Below are positions 11,744-22,500 of a stretch of 64,000 nucleotides of DNA, piece after piece (within the stretch, counting starts at the first letter, position 1; every line of letters starts with the position of its first letter). The notes beneath the pieces are model-generated. The model saw nothing but the letters and a program-made list of their open reading frames with translations. It made no database searches and was not told the DNA's origin. The stretch is taken from contig JAWWNJ010000076.1 in assembly GCA_037176885.1 (NCBI GenBank), positions 62,001 to 126,000 on the forward strand. Direction: 5' to 3'. The position numbers were made by a program, and so were the translations under genes. This DNA comes from Favolaschia claudopus (lineage: Eukaryota; Basidiomycota; Agaricomycetes; Agaricales; Mycenaceae).

Positions 11744-12544
11744 TTGCCAGCCATTCATCTCTGTACGTATCAGATTCTTCATGCTAGTTCGGAAGCGGGC
11801 CTAATCCACCTTTTCCACAAGCTCTTCTTTCCCATTTCCTCTCCTCCCCAAACTCCTCAGGCCAGACATATCGAAGTATGGAACCCTGTTTACGAAGGAC
11901 AGATAAATACACCTCTGGAGTCCACTGAACCCCCCCCCTGCGTCTGGCTATGGCCTCAGAATAATCTATCGACGACCGCGGTGGATAGTCATTCCAGCCT
12001 CGTCTCCTTTTTTGAATGGGATGAGGACGAGGAGCGCAACAGGCCGTCATGTCCGACACCGGTGAGGAGCTGTGACACACCGCTGGACCCACAGGTGTTC
12101 ATGAAAGGAGTTTGGTTTTCTTTCCTGAGGCAAGCCAGAAATAAAAGTGAGTGTTTTCAAGCCTCGCAATGCCTGTGTTCATCCCTTTGGTCAGAATTTG
12201 ACCGTATCACCACCATTTTCAGCCAAGTCGAGGATGTCTGTGGAAGAGCGAACCAAGCCATCAATGAAGATGGCGCTGGGGTGGTGGGGCAGGGTCTTGC
12301 CGAGCTCAGTGCAGTGGAGGACTTTGAGGCTGCGGAAGAAAATGAAGATGGCGCTGGGGTGGTGGGGCAGGGTCTTGCCGAGCTCAGTGCAGTGGAGGAC
12401 TTTGAGGCTGCGGAAGAAAATGAAGATGGCGCTGGGGTGGTGGGGCAGGGTCTTGCCGAGCTCAGTATAGTGCAGGACTTTGAGGCTGCGGAAGAACAGC
12501 CAGCCCGTCCATCGAGCGAGTTCTTCCCAGATTCAGGCTTGTGA
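11744..12544 (+). CDS. Hypothetical protein with triple 26-residue repeat
   Basis: A single open frame of 266 residues. The N-terminal two thirds has no recognisable domain. From about residue 174 a 26-residue unit (starting NEDGAGVVGQGLAELSAVED) is repeated three times without gap, the third copy slightly changed (SIVQD), followed by a short tail ending at 12544. The repeat is acidic and Gly-rich. The repeat keeps frame, which favours translation, but the N-terminal region is Pro/His-rich and could partly be an artefact. The true first exon may lie elsewhere. No function is assigned. Confidence 0.4.
   Translation: MPAIHLCTYQILHASSEAGLIHLFHKLFFPISSPPQTPQARHIEVWNPVYEGQINTPLESTEPPPCVWLWPQNNLSTTAVDSHSSLVSFFEWDEDEERNRPSCPTPVRSCDTPLDPQVFMKGVWFSFLRQARNKSECFQASQCLCSSLWSEFDRITTIFSQVEDVCGRANQAINEDGAGVVGQGLAELSAVEDFEAAEENEDGAGVVGQGLAELSAVEDFEAAEENEDGAGVVGQGLAELSIVQDFEAAEEQPARPSSEFFPDSGL
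12263..12496 (+). repeat. 3 x 78-bp perfect or near-perfect tandem repeat
   Basis: Units start at 12263, 12341 and 12419, each 78 bp. The first two are identical as read. The third differs near its end (AGTATAGTGCAG for AGTGCAGTGGAG). The period is a multiple of three and lies inside an open frame. Confidence 0.85.
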
Positions 12545-12805
12545 TATGGTAGATGAAATGTCTTGTTTGTAAATATTTCTTGCTTGTACTAAACTACTAA
12601 AGACACAGCACATTGTACGACTCCATCTTTCCCTTTAGTATGATTTAAACGAATCCCAAGCCCTTTGTACATTGAGAACACATTCAGGGTTGCTCTAGGT
12701 TCGTGTGATGCGAGCAGCTTAAAGTGGCCTCTTGGAGAAAGGTTGTAGCTAAGAGAATATATACGGCGTATCACAGTGCCCCCCTACGCGTAGTGTCCGA
12801 TAACT

Positions 12806-14515
12806 TCAGGCTAACCCCATCCTAGCGTCCTCATCGCCGTCTTCAGTCCGTCCGTCGGCTGGTTCCACGATCATAGCGTCGTCGTCAGACCAAATCACAT
12901 CTTCCCCCGGAATCACAGCAACTTGCTCCCGCTGTACTGAGAAGGATGTCGAGGCCGCTTCGCCACCCTGTTCTGCCAATGCTGCTTTGACGGACGCCGC
13001 CTCTCGTTTCTTCTTTTGTCGTTTGCGATCGCGCCTCGCCCGTGATCCTCCTCGCTGTCCGCGCTTAGTCTTCTTTTTTGGCGTTGTCTGCTGAATTTCT
13101 CCTTCTTCATCCTCATCTCCAGTTTCTTCTTCCTCCTCCGAAGGCGTGAGTATAAGGAGGGATGCCTCCACGCCCTGGGTTCTCTTGGGGGCTCGACGGC
13201 GGGAACAGGAGGCGGCGATGGCCTTCTAGGCGGAGATCGTAGCCTGTCCCTTAGAGTCGCACGCGGCTCCGCACGAGTCCTGGATCGTCCTCTGCGTTTC
13301 CCGTTCTGTGGAAGACTGGAAGGTCCGCGGGAACTGTAGCCTGTGGACGAGGGTGAGGAAGACCGTGAGCGAGAGCGTGGGCGGTAGTTTCGACGCGGCC
13401 GGGCGCGAGAACGAGACCTGGAGCGAGTTCGCTGCCGAGTACTGTATCGGCGACGAGAACGGGAGCGATAGCGCGAATGGTGTCTACGGTAGCGTGGCGG
13501 CGAAAGAGAGCGGGAGAACGACCGAGAAGACGAGCGAGAGCGCGAGCGATAAGAGAATCGAGATCGTGATGGAGAAGGCGAGCGAAAACGGGGGCGATGA
13601 CGGGAGGACGCGGTGTGACGGGACTGGAACGGCTTTCGGCGTAGATGGTTGACGACCCGGAGGCGGGGCTACCTCCTCATTTGCGCGCGCCGTACCGGAC
13701 GAGACCCAGCTTGGGTTTCAGCAGGCGCATTACCCTCCACGCCGGGGCGCCATACGTCGGTCGCTCGTGAAAGCGCCATGGCGAGAAGCTCGTCTTCACC
13801 GTATTCGAGCCTTATATTCCTCTCAACCGTGTAGACCGTCCTGAACGCTTGACGTCCTTCCGTGATAGTGGCAAAGCGCACCCACATGCGATCGTTCTGT
13901 TGAGCTATGAGTAGAGGCTGAGAGCGCGCGCGGTAAAAAGCGTCCCGTGCAAGAGCCTCGAAGTCGGCAGCACGGATGGCCTCGCTTAAGCCCAGGATGA
14001 CCGAAATATTCGTGGCCTCCTCTTCCGGTTTCAGCCCCGGCACCTACATGCACATCATGGCGTCTTTCGCCCACTCCTCTCTTTCGCCCACTCCTCCGCC
14101 TCCTGCTCCGCTGTGGCCTTTCCCTTCCCTTGGCCCGTACTCGCTGGTGGCGGCTCGCTTCCTGGAAGGAAGGGCAGTTCTTCTGGGTTAGGCTCGATCG
14201 CTTTCCTTCCTATGTCGCCCTTCTCAGGTTCCTCTTTCTTGTACATCTAGTAGGACGGCGACTCCGACTGCTCCTTCTCCCCATCCATGACAACGAAGGG
14301 AATCCGGGGGACAGGGACGCCAAAGGTTTTCCAATTCAGCACTCTCGCCGACACCTCGTAGTGGCCCATGAACAGCTTCCTTTTCTTTAATCGATAAGTT
14401 CGAACTTCATCTTGGAGCAGACGTGGGGGAGCTCGTAGCACCCCGCTGTACAGCTCTGTCGCGCTTTATCGTATAGCGGGAAGGCGGAATCCGTCGGGGC
14501 TGCCATGTCGTAGGG
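12806..14515 (-). pseudogene. ORF2 (RRM-like/SR-like protein), copy A, degenerate
   Basis: The start at 14515 gives MAAPTDSAFPLYDKARQSC, matching MATSSDSDPLFPLYLRAARQ of the intact copies. About 450 residues of the N-terminal region are missing. The reading resumes with LKKRKLFMGHYEVSARVL and FGVPVPRIPFVVMDGEKEQ. The RRM-like block is well kept at 13.7-14.0 kb (TNISVILGLSEAIRAADFEA, NDRMWVRFATITEGRQAF, LEYGEDELLAM). The RS-rich part (about 13.2-13.65 kb) is reduced and interrupted, and the basic/acidic C-terminus survives at 12806-13171 (KRGQRGGSRARRDRKR, DEDARMGLA). Residue-level conservation of the RRM-like block in an otherwise broken copy shows that the family is old. Confidence 0.75.
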
Positions 14516-14713
14516 AGAAGTCGGGGGGGCGAAGCGAGGCGCAGCCAAGATCGCGTCGAAACGCGCGTCAAGACTGAGCGGAAGAAGGGAGTGGACAGTA
14601 GAAAATAGAGGTACGGAGCAAGGAATAGTGAAAGGGCTACGACAAGATCGCGTCGAAACGCGCGTCAAGTCGAAGCGGGTGGAAGAGAAGCACAAAAAAC
14701 TTCAAGTACAAAT

Positions 14714-16000
14714 TCACACGTACGTGCTGTCCTTCGGCCGATTCGTCCGACAATAGTAAACGACTGATAATTTATGCAAATTTGAATACTCCCTCTTGAG
14801 CTCTGGGGCGTTTCTGAGGTCTAGCTCGCATACCCAAGAGTCGTCGGCCGGTCCAAATTTCCGCCATCGTACACGGAACATCCGCTGATTTCCCTTGTTC
14901 CGGGATAGTGTTTTATGGCCCTTCCACCACGTATTCCTCCGTAGCACCAAAGTAATCGCGCGTGTCTGGTCCGCTCGCCAAACTCATCCTTTGATATGTG
15001 GTATTTCCTTGAGTGCTCGAGGTTGATCACAGGATGCATAGGATAGGCGTCGGGAAGGCGGTATACGACGGGATTGACTTTTTCTATCACTTCAAATGGC
15101 CCAATAGTACGCTGCACCAGTTTCTTTCCCGTCCCTTCGGTATCTACGAGCTCCAGCGAGTGGGGGTTAGCCAGAACATAATCCCCTTCTTCGATTGATT
15201 CAACGGGACGTCTTTTCTCATTGTATGCGCGAGCTTGCCGTTCGTGTGCAAGAATTACCGAGTCTCTTGCAGCTTGACGGCGGCTCTGGTAGCGTTTAGT
15301 ATCTCCGTCTGCCCGTCCGTCTGGGGGTGATGCGCTGACAATAAGACCGTGACATCGTATTGAGCCACCACGGAGCGACAAAACGCTGTAGGCCAGCGTT
15401 TATCGCGATCAGCGATGATGAGCTCCGGCATCCCAAAGACATTGACGACATGGTTGCTTAGTACTGGTGCAAATGTAGCATTCGCCATTAGGGGGCTTCG
15501 CGCTGACTCGAGAGTCGTCGCGAGCGGAGAGATATCCATTCACCGTCTTACTCGGGGTAGACAGAGAAGGCGTCGATGCTTTGGACTCCGTTGGGGCGCG
15601 GCGCTGAGCCGTCGATCGGAATCGGCGGTCCGTCGCCAAGGCCTCTTTCTCTTCATTCTCTTCCTCTGCTTCCTCCTGCGCTATATAGTCCTCCTCATCC
15701 GGCACCTCCACCACATGAGCCCTTCGGAATCTTGCGGGATTGCTGGAAGAAGGAGTTGATCTTCCTCGCCATGACCCGGGTGGAGATCAACGCATCCTTT
15801 TCGATGTTAACGCAACGACGCTCGTTGATGTCTTTAGCCCATTCCGGAGGTTGGATGCGTAAGATCCGAGCTACCGCTCCAGGACCACCCTCGACATCCG
15901 CGAAGATGAAGCCTCGGCGTTGGTAGAAGTAATGGAGCTCGACAGGCATTCTAACGCGCTCCCGTTTGCACGGTATGCAGCGTACAGAATACCTCAAGGG
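14714..16000 (-). pseudogene. Ty3/gypsy chromovirus gag-like, integrase and chromodomain remnant (copy A)
   Basis: From high to low: a gag-like piece (PPEWAKDINERRCVNIEKDA, ISTRVMARKINSFFQQ), an acidic stretch (DEEDYIAQEEAEEENEEKEA), integrase core with FGMPELIIADRDKRW and HHPQTDGQTE (the second Asp and the Glu of the DDE triad), integrase C-terminal region (RRPVESIEEGDYVLANPHS, PFEVIEKVNPVVYRL), and a chromodomain (GNQRMFRVRWRKFGPADDSW, ELDLRNAPELKREY). Frames change several times. Protease, reverse transcriptase and RNase H are absent, so gag and integrase have been joined by deletion. Confidence 0.8.
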
Positions 16001-17935
16001 GGAGAGGAAGAATGTACGGTAACCGCTGAGAGCCTCAAGTGTGGCGGTTAGACCGCTCCTTCACACCGAGACCCGCAGCGGAAGACGGCGAGGTATAGAT
16101 GAAGAAACGAGTTTGGTGGGGTGAAATGGTGGCAAGGCTTGCAATCGCAAAACCGATGACCTCGACGGCCGTGATGCTGGCTACGAACGCCGAGCCGGCG
16201 AAGAGAATTATGGAAGGGGAAGCATAAATTTAGTTGCGATGGAGGGACACCGTGGGTTTGTGCACTAGGCGGAAAACGGAATCCAGCATCTATTTGATGT
16301 GTTAATGGCTGAGGAGACTCAGACGTACAAAAACGAAGCAAACCTTGCGATGGTTAACCAATGCCCTCCCGGTGACGAATCTCAGATGCGGCGGTTGAAC
16401 CCTCATTCACACCGATTGAGCATTGAGAGCGTCACGATCGTCGGTGCCGCTGAGGGCGTCAGATGTGGCGGTTAGACCGCTCCTTCACACCGAGACCCGC
16501 AGCGGAAGACCGAAAGTGTAGATTAAAACATTGGAAGCGTCGTAGCGGCGCGAAAGTCCGGCTTCCTATGGTGCTCGAAAGGCATTCTAACGCGCTCCCG
16601 TTTGCACGGTATGCAGCGTACAGAAAACCTCAAGGGGTAGAGCGGAAGAATGTACGGTGACCGCTGAGAGCCTCAAATGTGGCGGTTAGACCGCTCCTTC
16701 ACACCGAGACCCGCAGCGGAAGACTGAAATTGTAGATTGAAGCGCCCATTCGCACCGAGACCCGCAGCGAAAGATGGAGAGGTGTAGATTAAAGCATTGG
16801 AAGCGTCGTCGCGCTCGTAGGTACCGCTGAGAGTCGCGAAAGTCCGGCTTCCCATGGTGCTTGACAGGCATTCTAACGCGCTCCCGTTTGCACGGTATGC
16901 AGCGTACAGAATACCTCAACGGGGAGAGAGGAAGAATGTACGGTAACCGCCGAGAACATCAAATGTGGCGGTTAGACCGCTCCTTCACACCGAGACCCGC
17001 AGCGGAAGACGACGAGGTATAGATGAAGAAACGAGTTTGGTGGGGTGAAATGGTGGCAAGGCTTGCAATCGCAAAACCGATGACCTCGACGGCCGTGATG
17101 CTGGCTACGAACGCCGAGGCGGCGAAGAGAATTATGGAAGGGGAAGCATAAATTTAGTTGCGATGGAGGGACACCGTGGGTTTGTGCACTAGGCGGAAAA
17201 CGGAATCCAGCAACTATTTGATGTGTTAATGGCTGAGGAGACTCAGACGTACAAAAACGAAGCAAACCTTGCGATGGTTAACCAATGCCCTCCCGGTGAC
17301 GAATCTCAGATGCGGCGGTTGAACCCTCATTCACACCGATTGAGCATTGAGAGCGTCACGATCGTCGGTGCCGCTGAGGGCGTCAGATGTGGCGGTTAGA
17401 CCGCTCCTTCACACCGAGACCCGCAGCGGAAGACCGAAAGTGTAGATTAAAACATTGGAAGCGTCGTAGCGGCGCGAAAGTCCGGCTTCCTATGGTGCTC
17501 GAAAGGCATTCTAACGCGCTCCCGTTTGCACGGTATGCAGCGTACAGAAAACCTCAAGGGGTAGAGCGGAAGAATGTACGGTAAGACCACTCCTTCACAC
17601 CGAGACCCGCAGCGGAAGACGACGAGGTATAGATGAAGAAACGAGTTTGGTGGGGTGAAATGGTGGCAAGGCTTGCAATCGCAAAACCGATGACCTCGAC
17701 GGCCGTGATGCTGGCTACGAACGCCGAGGCGGCGAAGAGAATTATGGAAGGGGAAGCATAAATTTAGTTGCGATGGAGGGACACCGTGGGTTTGTGCACT
17801 AGGCGGAAAACGGAATCCAGCAACTATTTGATGTGTTAATGGCTGAGGAGACTCAGACGTACAAAAACGAAGCAAACCTTGCGATGGTTAACCAACGCCC
17901 TCCCGTTGATGTGGCGGTTAAACCCTCATTCACAC
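15940..17935. repeat. Tandem hairpin-bearing repeat block (copy A 5' region)
   Basis: A 924-bp unit at about 16044-16967 is repeated at 16968-17891 with few changes, and a further 610-bp partial duplication places a third copy of the inner 300 bp at about 17580-17880. Each unit contains the hairpin GCGGT-TAG-ACCGC followed by CTCCTTCACACCGAGACC, and a conserved block ending TGTGTTAATGGCTGAGGAG. No gene is recognisable. The repeated 97-residue minus-strand open frame is a by-product of the repeat. Confidence 0.8.
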
Positions 17936-18235
17936 CAAGACTTTCGGTTTGGGATCCTCGCCGGTCTCACATGCAGCGACGTTGAACTGTGTACGCCAGG
18001 GACATCGAACTTCGGAGGCATGAGAAGACAAAAATCCCTAGCCTTGGGGTAGGCCTGGGGCCGCAAGCTCTGGGGTGAACTCGGGCAGAAATTTGGAAAT
18101 TGCAAGTGGAAGTGAACGACACATGTTTGGCTTTGTTTGGCTGAATCCTCGAAGCCGTTGCGGCGCACTGTCAGCAAAGCTGCAGCACAGTATGGTTGGT
18201 GTGTTCTATCGAGTTGTGCTTTCCGCTAACCTGTC
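17936..18235. repeat. Dispersed repeat with CCTTGGGGTAGGC motifs
   Basis: The sequence from the CACACCAAGACTTTCGG stretch to the ACGACACATGTTTGGCT stretch recurs at about 53000-53320 and 56500-56820. It includes the self-complementary-looking CCCTAGCC...GGTAGGCCTGGGGC. It borders the RING-like gene and may have displaced its first exon. Confidence 0.7.
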
Positions 18236-18241
18236 TCGCAG

Positions 18242-19174
18242 CCGTCCGATGGCAACCACATCATAGACCTCGACCCCCCACCGTCCGACAACGACGACAT
18301 CATAATCCTCAACTCCCCGCCGTCCAACAACGACGACATTATACTGCTCGACTCCCCGCCGTATAGTCCTCAGGAAGCTCAACGTCAAGCGGAACTGAGC
18401 GCATTCCGAAAACGATTTCCACTCACCGCTGCCCCGGTAGAAAAAAACTTGTCGCACGACCGCAGAGCACAGGTACGTGTCTTACATTCAAGATCGCTGA
18501 CGAGGAAATTGATCAAATTACAGGAAGTGTTAGCGTACTTCAGACCATCCATATACTGCGTTCCCGCTCCTGAGACCAGAGTGGCCCTCTTTCGCCGTGT
18601 CAAAACTGAATGGGGGTGGAAACAAGATTCTCTAGTAAACGAGCAGTGTGCTGTTCGTCTCTATTTTCTCTCGTTTCGCTAGCTGTTGATAGTTTTCAAG
18701 ATTTGCCGAGCAGAGGAAGCTGTCGACATCATACTCAGCTGCCCATGTAAACATAATCTTTATCACGTTGTGAGTAAGACTCAACCTGAAGTGCTCTGCT
18801 TCAAGTTAACTTTAAACTGGACTTGTTTGAACACAGGACTGCTTGATGCAATGGAGCAAATTCGACAAACTAAGGCCAACCCTCACGCAGGACGCAATCA
18901 ATTGTAAGATCATTTTTTTTCATCGCTGCGTGTAGGAATTTGATCTGGCGTCTTCACAGGCCCTACCTGTAGAAATGCGTCAATGCCACTGAACATCAAG
19001 TGGACTTTGCCTGAGAATGGACTTCTCAAAACGCAACGACAGAAGCATCGGGCACGTAAGGTAAAACAACGCAAAGAGATCCCCTTGAAGCGGGCCAAAG
19101 AATACAAGCGTCAACAAGGGCGGAGCGAAAAGAAGACCGCAAGGGAGATGAATAAGGGTATAGTTGCAGCTTGA
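18242..19174 (+). CDS. RING-like zinc finger protein, 5' end missing or unresolved
   Basis: Exons join in frame from an acceptor at 18240-18241. An acidic, Pro-rich part has two clear DNDDII-type repeats (DNDDIIILNSPPS, NNDDIILLDSPPY). EVLAYFRPSIYCVPAPETRV and EWGWKQDSL follow. Then comes a RING-H2-like core: KIC, SCPCKHNLYHVDCLMQW, and after an insertion INCPTCRNAS. The C-terminus is strongly basic (KHRARKVKQRKEIPLKRAKE) and ends at TGA 19172-19174. The spacing C-x-H-x3-H-x2-C and CPTC fits a RING-type E3 ligase fold. The first zinc ligand is Phe (FKIC rather than CxIC), one base away from Cys, so the finger may be impaired. No start codon was found in frame because the upstream side is repeat sequence. 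It could be a truncated gene. Confidence 0.55.
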
Positions 19175-19552
19175 ATCAGCTTTCATTTGTGTATTGTGCC
19201 GCCTCTCTGTGTTACATAGGCATGCCTCTTTGTATACTTGACACAGAATTGAAAATGTGATCTACGTGAAAAGCAGCAACCATACAGACTGCCATCAACT
19301 GATATTCATGAGGCAAGATATTCCAGACTCGCGAGTTGTCCAAGGAATCAGGATGAATGACAGTGAAGAACAGGCGGGCGAAATCGAGGTCGGGGCAGCT
19401 CGTTGATTTAGTTGATGGGTGGTATTGCGATCTATCTTTTGGTAAGCAAAATAGTAAGTGTAGTAGTACAACAGAGGACACGTCCGTGTATGATCAAGTA
19501 GAAATATGCACATCGTATCACAGTGCCTCCTACGCGTTAGTGTAAGACTATT

Positions 19553-22500
19553 TCACGCTGGCCCCATTCGCGCATCTTCGTCGTCGTCGTTAGCCCATCC
19601 CAAACCTTCGCCTTCGTCATCAATTTCCATGCTTTCCTCAGGTACTGCGGAGGAGGATGCGATGGAGCTCTCGTCGATGTTTTGTTGTGTTGTCTCCCGA
19701 GCTGCTTGAGCTGCCAGCTTCTTTTTCTTCCTCTCCCTCGCCTTCTTAGCTCTAGGCCCCCCTCGCTGCCCTCGTTTAGCCTTCTTTTTGTTCGCAGTAG
19801 GCTGATCGTCCTCCTCATCGGTCTCCGATATCTCTCCTTCCTCTTCTTCAGGTGGTTCCTCCTTCGCTTTCCGCTTGCCGAGGCTAGACGGTAAAGTGCC
19901 CCCCATTCTTTGCATCAAGGAACTTGGGGAGGGCTGTAAGCGCTGGAGTAGAGGGGGAGGCGGGCAGGTCAAGCGGCCTTCGAGCGAGAGCCCTGTCATG
20001 CGTTGTAATAGCGGGACCGGGTTCGGTGGCTGTAAGCGAGAGAAGAGAGACGGTGTCCACATTGCTCTAGGTTCGCGAGGGGCATCGTCGAGCTGCGCTT
20101 GGGGTCTAGGTGGCGAACGCAAGCGACGACTAAGTGGAAGAGGCCGCGTAACGCGGGCCTGCTCATGACCCTTAGTCCTCCGGTGCGAGCGCGGGGCCGA
20201 CGGGTCTCTGGAGCTAGAGCTTGAAGAAGAAGGCGAACGGCGGCGGGAGGTTGACCGGGAGTAGTAACGCCGACGACGGTTGGTCGATCCACGTCTGGAG
20301 CGCGAGTGACGCCGGCGACGGGAGTCGGAGCGAGAGCGATGGTGGTGGCGCGAGTGGGATCGAGCGCGACTACGATGCCGGTGTCTGGACGGGGATCGGG
20401 AACGGTAGCGGCGGTGCTGTCGGGAGCGAGAGCGGGAGTTATGACGACGGCGATGAGGTGACGGAGTATGATAACGAGAGCGACGGTGGTGGCGACGGTA
20501 TGAATGGGAACGAGATCGAGAGCGATAGCGAGACCGGGACCGGGAGAGCGAGCAAGAAGAAGAACGAGGACGGGAACTACGGCTAGAACTACGACTATGG
20601 CTAGAGTTAGAATATGTACTGGTCTTCGAATTAGGCGGGGTTTGGTTTCGTGAGCGACCCCTTGGAGATGGAGATCTTTCAAGGCTGGCTGGACGCTGCG
20701 AAGAGCGAGCGGGCGGCGGAGAGCGAACGGGCGGTTGAGGGCGAGCGGGCGACGGGGAGCGAACCTGCTCGATTGTGTTATATCTTAATGACATCAAGAA
20801 CAATCAGTCAGTCCAGTCCGAGAAGAAAAATTAGTTTGCTCGACCGTACCGCCTGGCGCCTTGGGATTCCTCGATGCTGCTCGTATATCATGAGAAAAAT
20901 CGAGATTACCATCGCAAAGGAGTCTTACCTGTCTTTGTGGATGTGCGGCGCAGAGGAAGCGGGCGACGGTGAGCGAACGGGCGGTTGAGGGCGAGCGGGC
21001 GGCGGAGAGCGAACGTGCGGCGGAGAGCGAACCTGCTCGATTGTTTTATATCTTAATGACATCAAGAACAATCAGTCAGTCAAGTCCGAGAAGAAAAATT
21101 AGTTTGCTCGACCGTACCGCCTGGCGCCTTGGGATTCCTCGATGCTGCTCGTATATCATGAGAAAAATCGAGATTACCATCGCAAAGGAGTCTTACCTGT
21201 CTTTGTGGATGTGCGGCGCAGAGGAAGCGGGCGACGGTGAGCGAACGTGCGGCGGAGAGGGAGCGGGTGACGGTAAGCGAGCGGGCGGTTCATCTCCTTG
21301 TTTAGGGATAGTTTTGGACGGCCCCGCTCCTTCGTTTGGTGCTTGGGAGGGGCCGGCGCTGTCCTGCGGCTTCGCCACCGGCGACTTCTGATCAGGCCAG
21401 ACGTCAGTGGAGCTCGAGAGGACCATCGCCAAGTGCTCATCCTTTCCGTACTCTAGGTGTAAGTTGTGCTGGACCAAGTAAACTGTCCCAAACGCTTGCC
21501 TACCCTCAGTGACAGTGGCGAATCTGATCCACATGCGATCGTTCGCATTTACAATGAGCAAGGGAGTAGCGCCAGCGTGGTGGAAAGCGTCTCGTGCCAT
21601 GGACTCGAAGGTGGCAGCGCGGATATCCTCGCTCAAGCCTAGGACGACCAACACGTTGGTGGCCTCCTCCGGTCTTAACTCTGGTGTCTCCATGCCGATC
21701 ATGGCGTCTTTAGCCCACTCTTCCGCTTCCTGTTCCGCTGTCGCTCGCCCTTTGCCCTTATTCGCGGGCGCCGGCACGTATCCTTCTCGGAACGGGAGAT
21801 CCTCCGCTCTAGGCTCCGTCGCTCTTCGTCCCACGTCTCCTTCGGCCGGCTGCTCTTTCTTGTACATCCAGTAGGAAGGCTTCTCCGTCACCTCTTTCAG
21901 CCCGCTCATAACAACGAATGGAAGTTGAGGTACAGGGACTCCGAAGACTTCTCCGCTCACAACTCCCACTGGCCTCTCATACGATCCTAGGTAGATCCTC
22001 CTCTTCTTCTCCCTATCGAAGTATTTTTCACTGGACTCGGGCTCGTGCTTCTTTCCTCGATACACAAAGGCGGTGCGGCCACTCTCCAATTCCGCCAGTT
22101 CGTACTTCGCCCATTTTCCCTTCGGATCAGCGACCGCCACCTTAGGAGGCACGATCCATGCGACTCTGGAAGGATGTATTTCCCTCACTTCCCATTGGCG
22201 ATGCTCGAAACGATCCTTCTTGGTAGACGGGTCGCCGAAAGCAGGGCTGAGGATTGCTGGAGCCGATGGCGCGGGCTTAGGCACAGCGCGAGGGATCGCA
22301 GTTTGCACCGCGCTCCTTTTGCGCCAACCAAGCAGGTCGATCCACGTAGCGTTCGGCTCAAAATCTGAACGCTTCCAAGTAGCGGGAAGGATGCCCATCT
22401 GCTCCAGGTACAGTGAAGACGACGATTTCGCTTCCTCGGGAGTGGCTGTAAGGACCGGGGAGGCGCGCGTCGCGAGGTTGAGCAGCGCGTCCAGCCTGGT

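Larger units (their letters stand above)
12740..17935 (-). mobile_element. Element copy A: decayed chromovirus with SR-like ORF
   Basis: Reading on the minus strand from high to low coordinates: hairpin-rich repeats (17.9-15.9 kb), gag-like and integrase remnants (about 16.0-14.7 kb), chromodomain, 0.2 kb spacer, then remains of the second ORF (14.5-12.8 kb). A 3' end sequence around 12750-12800 (GTATCACAGTGCCCCCCTAC) is shared with copies B and C. This copy is the most diverged and carries frameshifts and a large deletion in ORF2. Confidence 0.7.

Noticed and set aside
16048..17875. Recurrent 97-residue minus-strand ORF repeated in copies A and B
   Set aside because: It follows the tandem repeat exactly, has no domain, and varies only as the repeat does, so it is a by-product of the repeat DNA.
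15940..17935. Regularly spaced hairpin repeats that could suggest a CRISPR array
   Set aside because: Units are long and variable, spacers are themselves repeated, and the sequence is eukaryotic with introns throughout.
20221..20586. Long plus-strand open frames (Gly/Glu/Ser-rich) opposite the RS domain of ORF2, also at 48073-48438 and 13308-13652
   Set aside because: They are the antisense of RS codons (CGN/TCN repeats), recur exactly with the RS domain, and have no start context or splice support.
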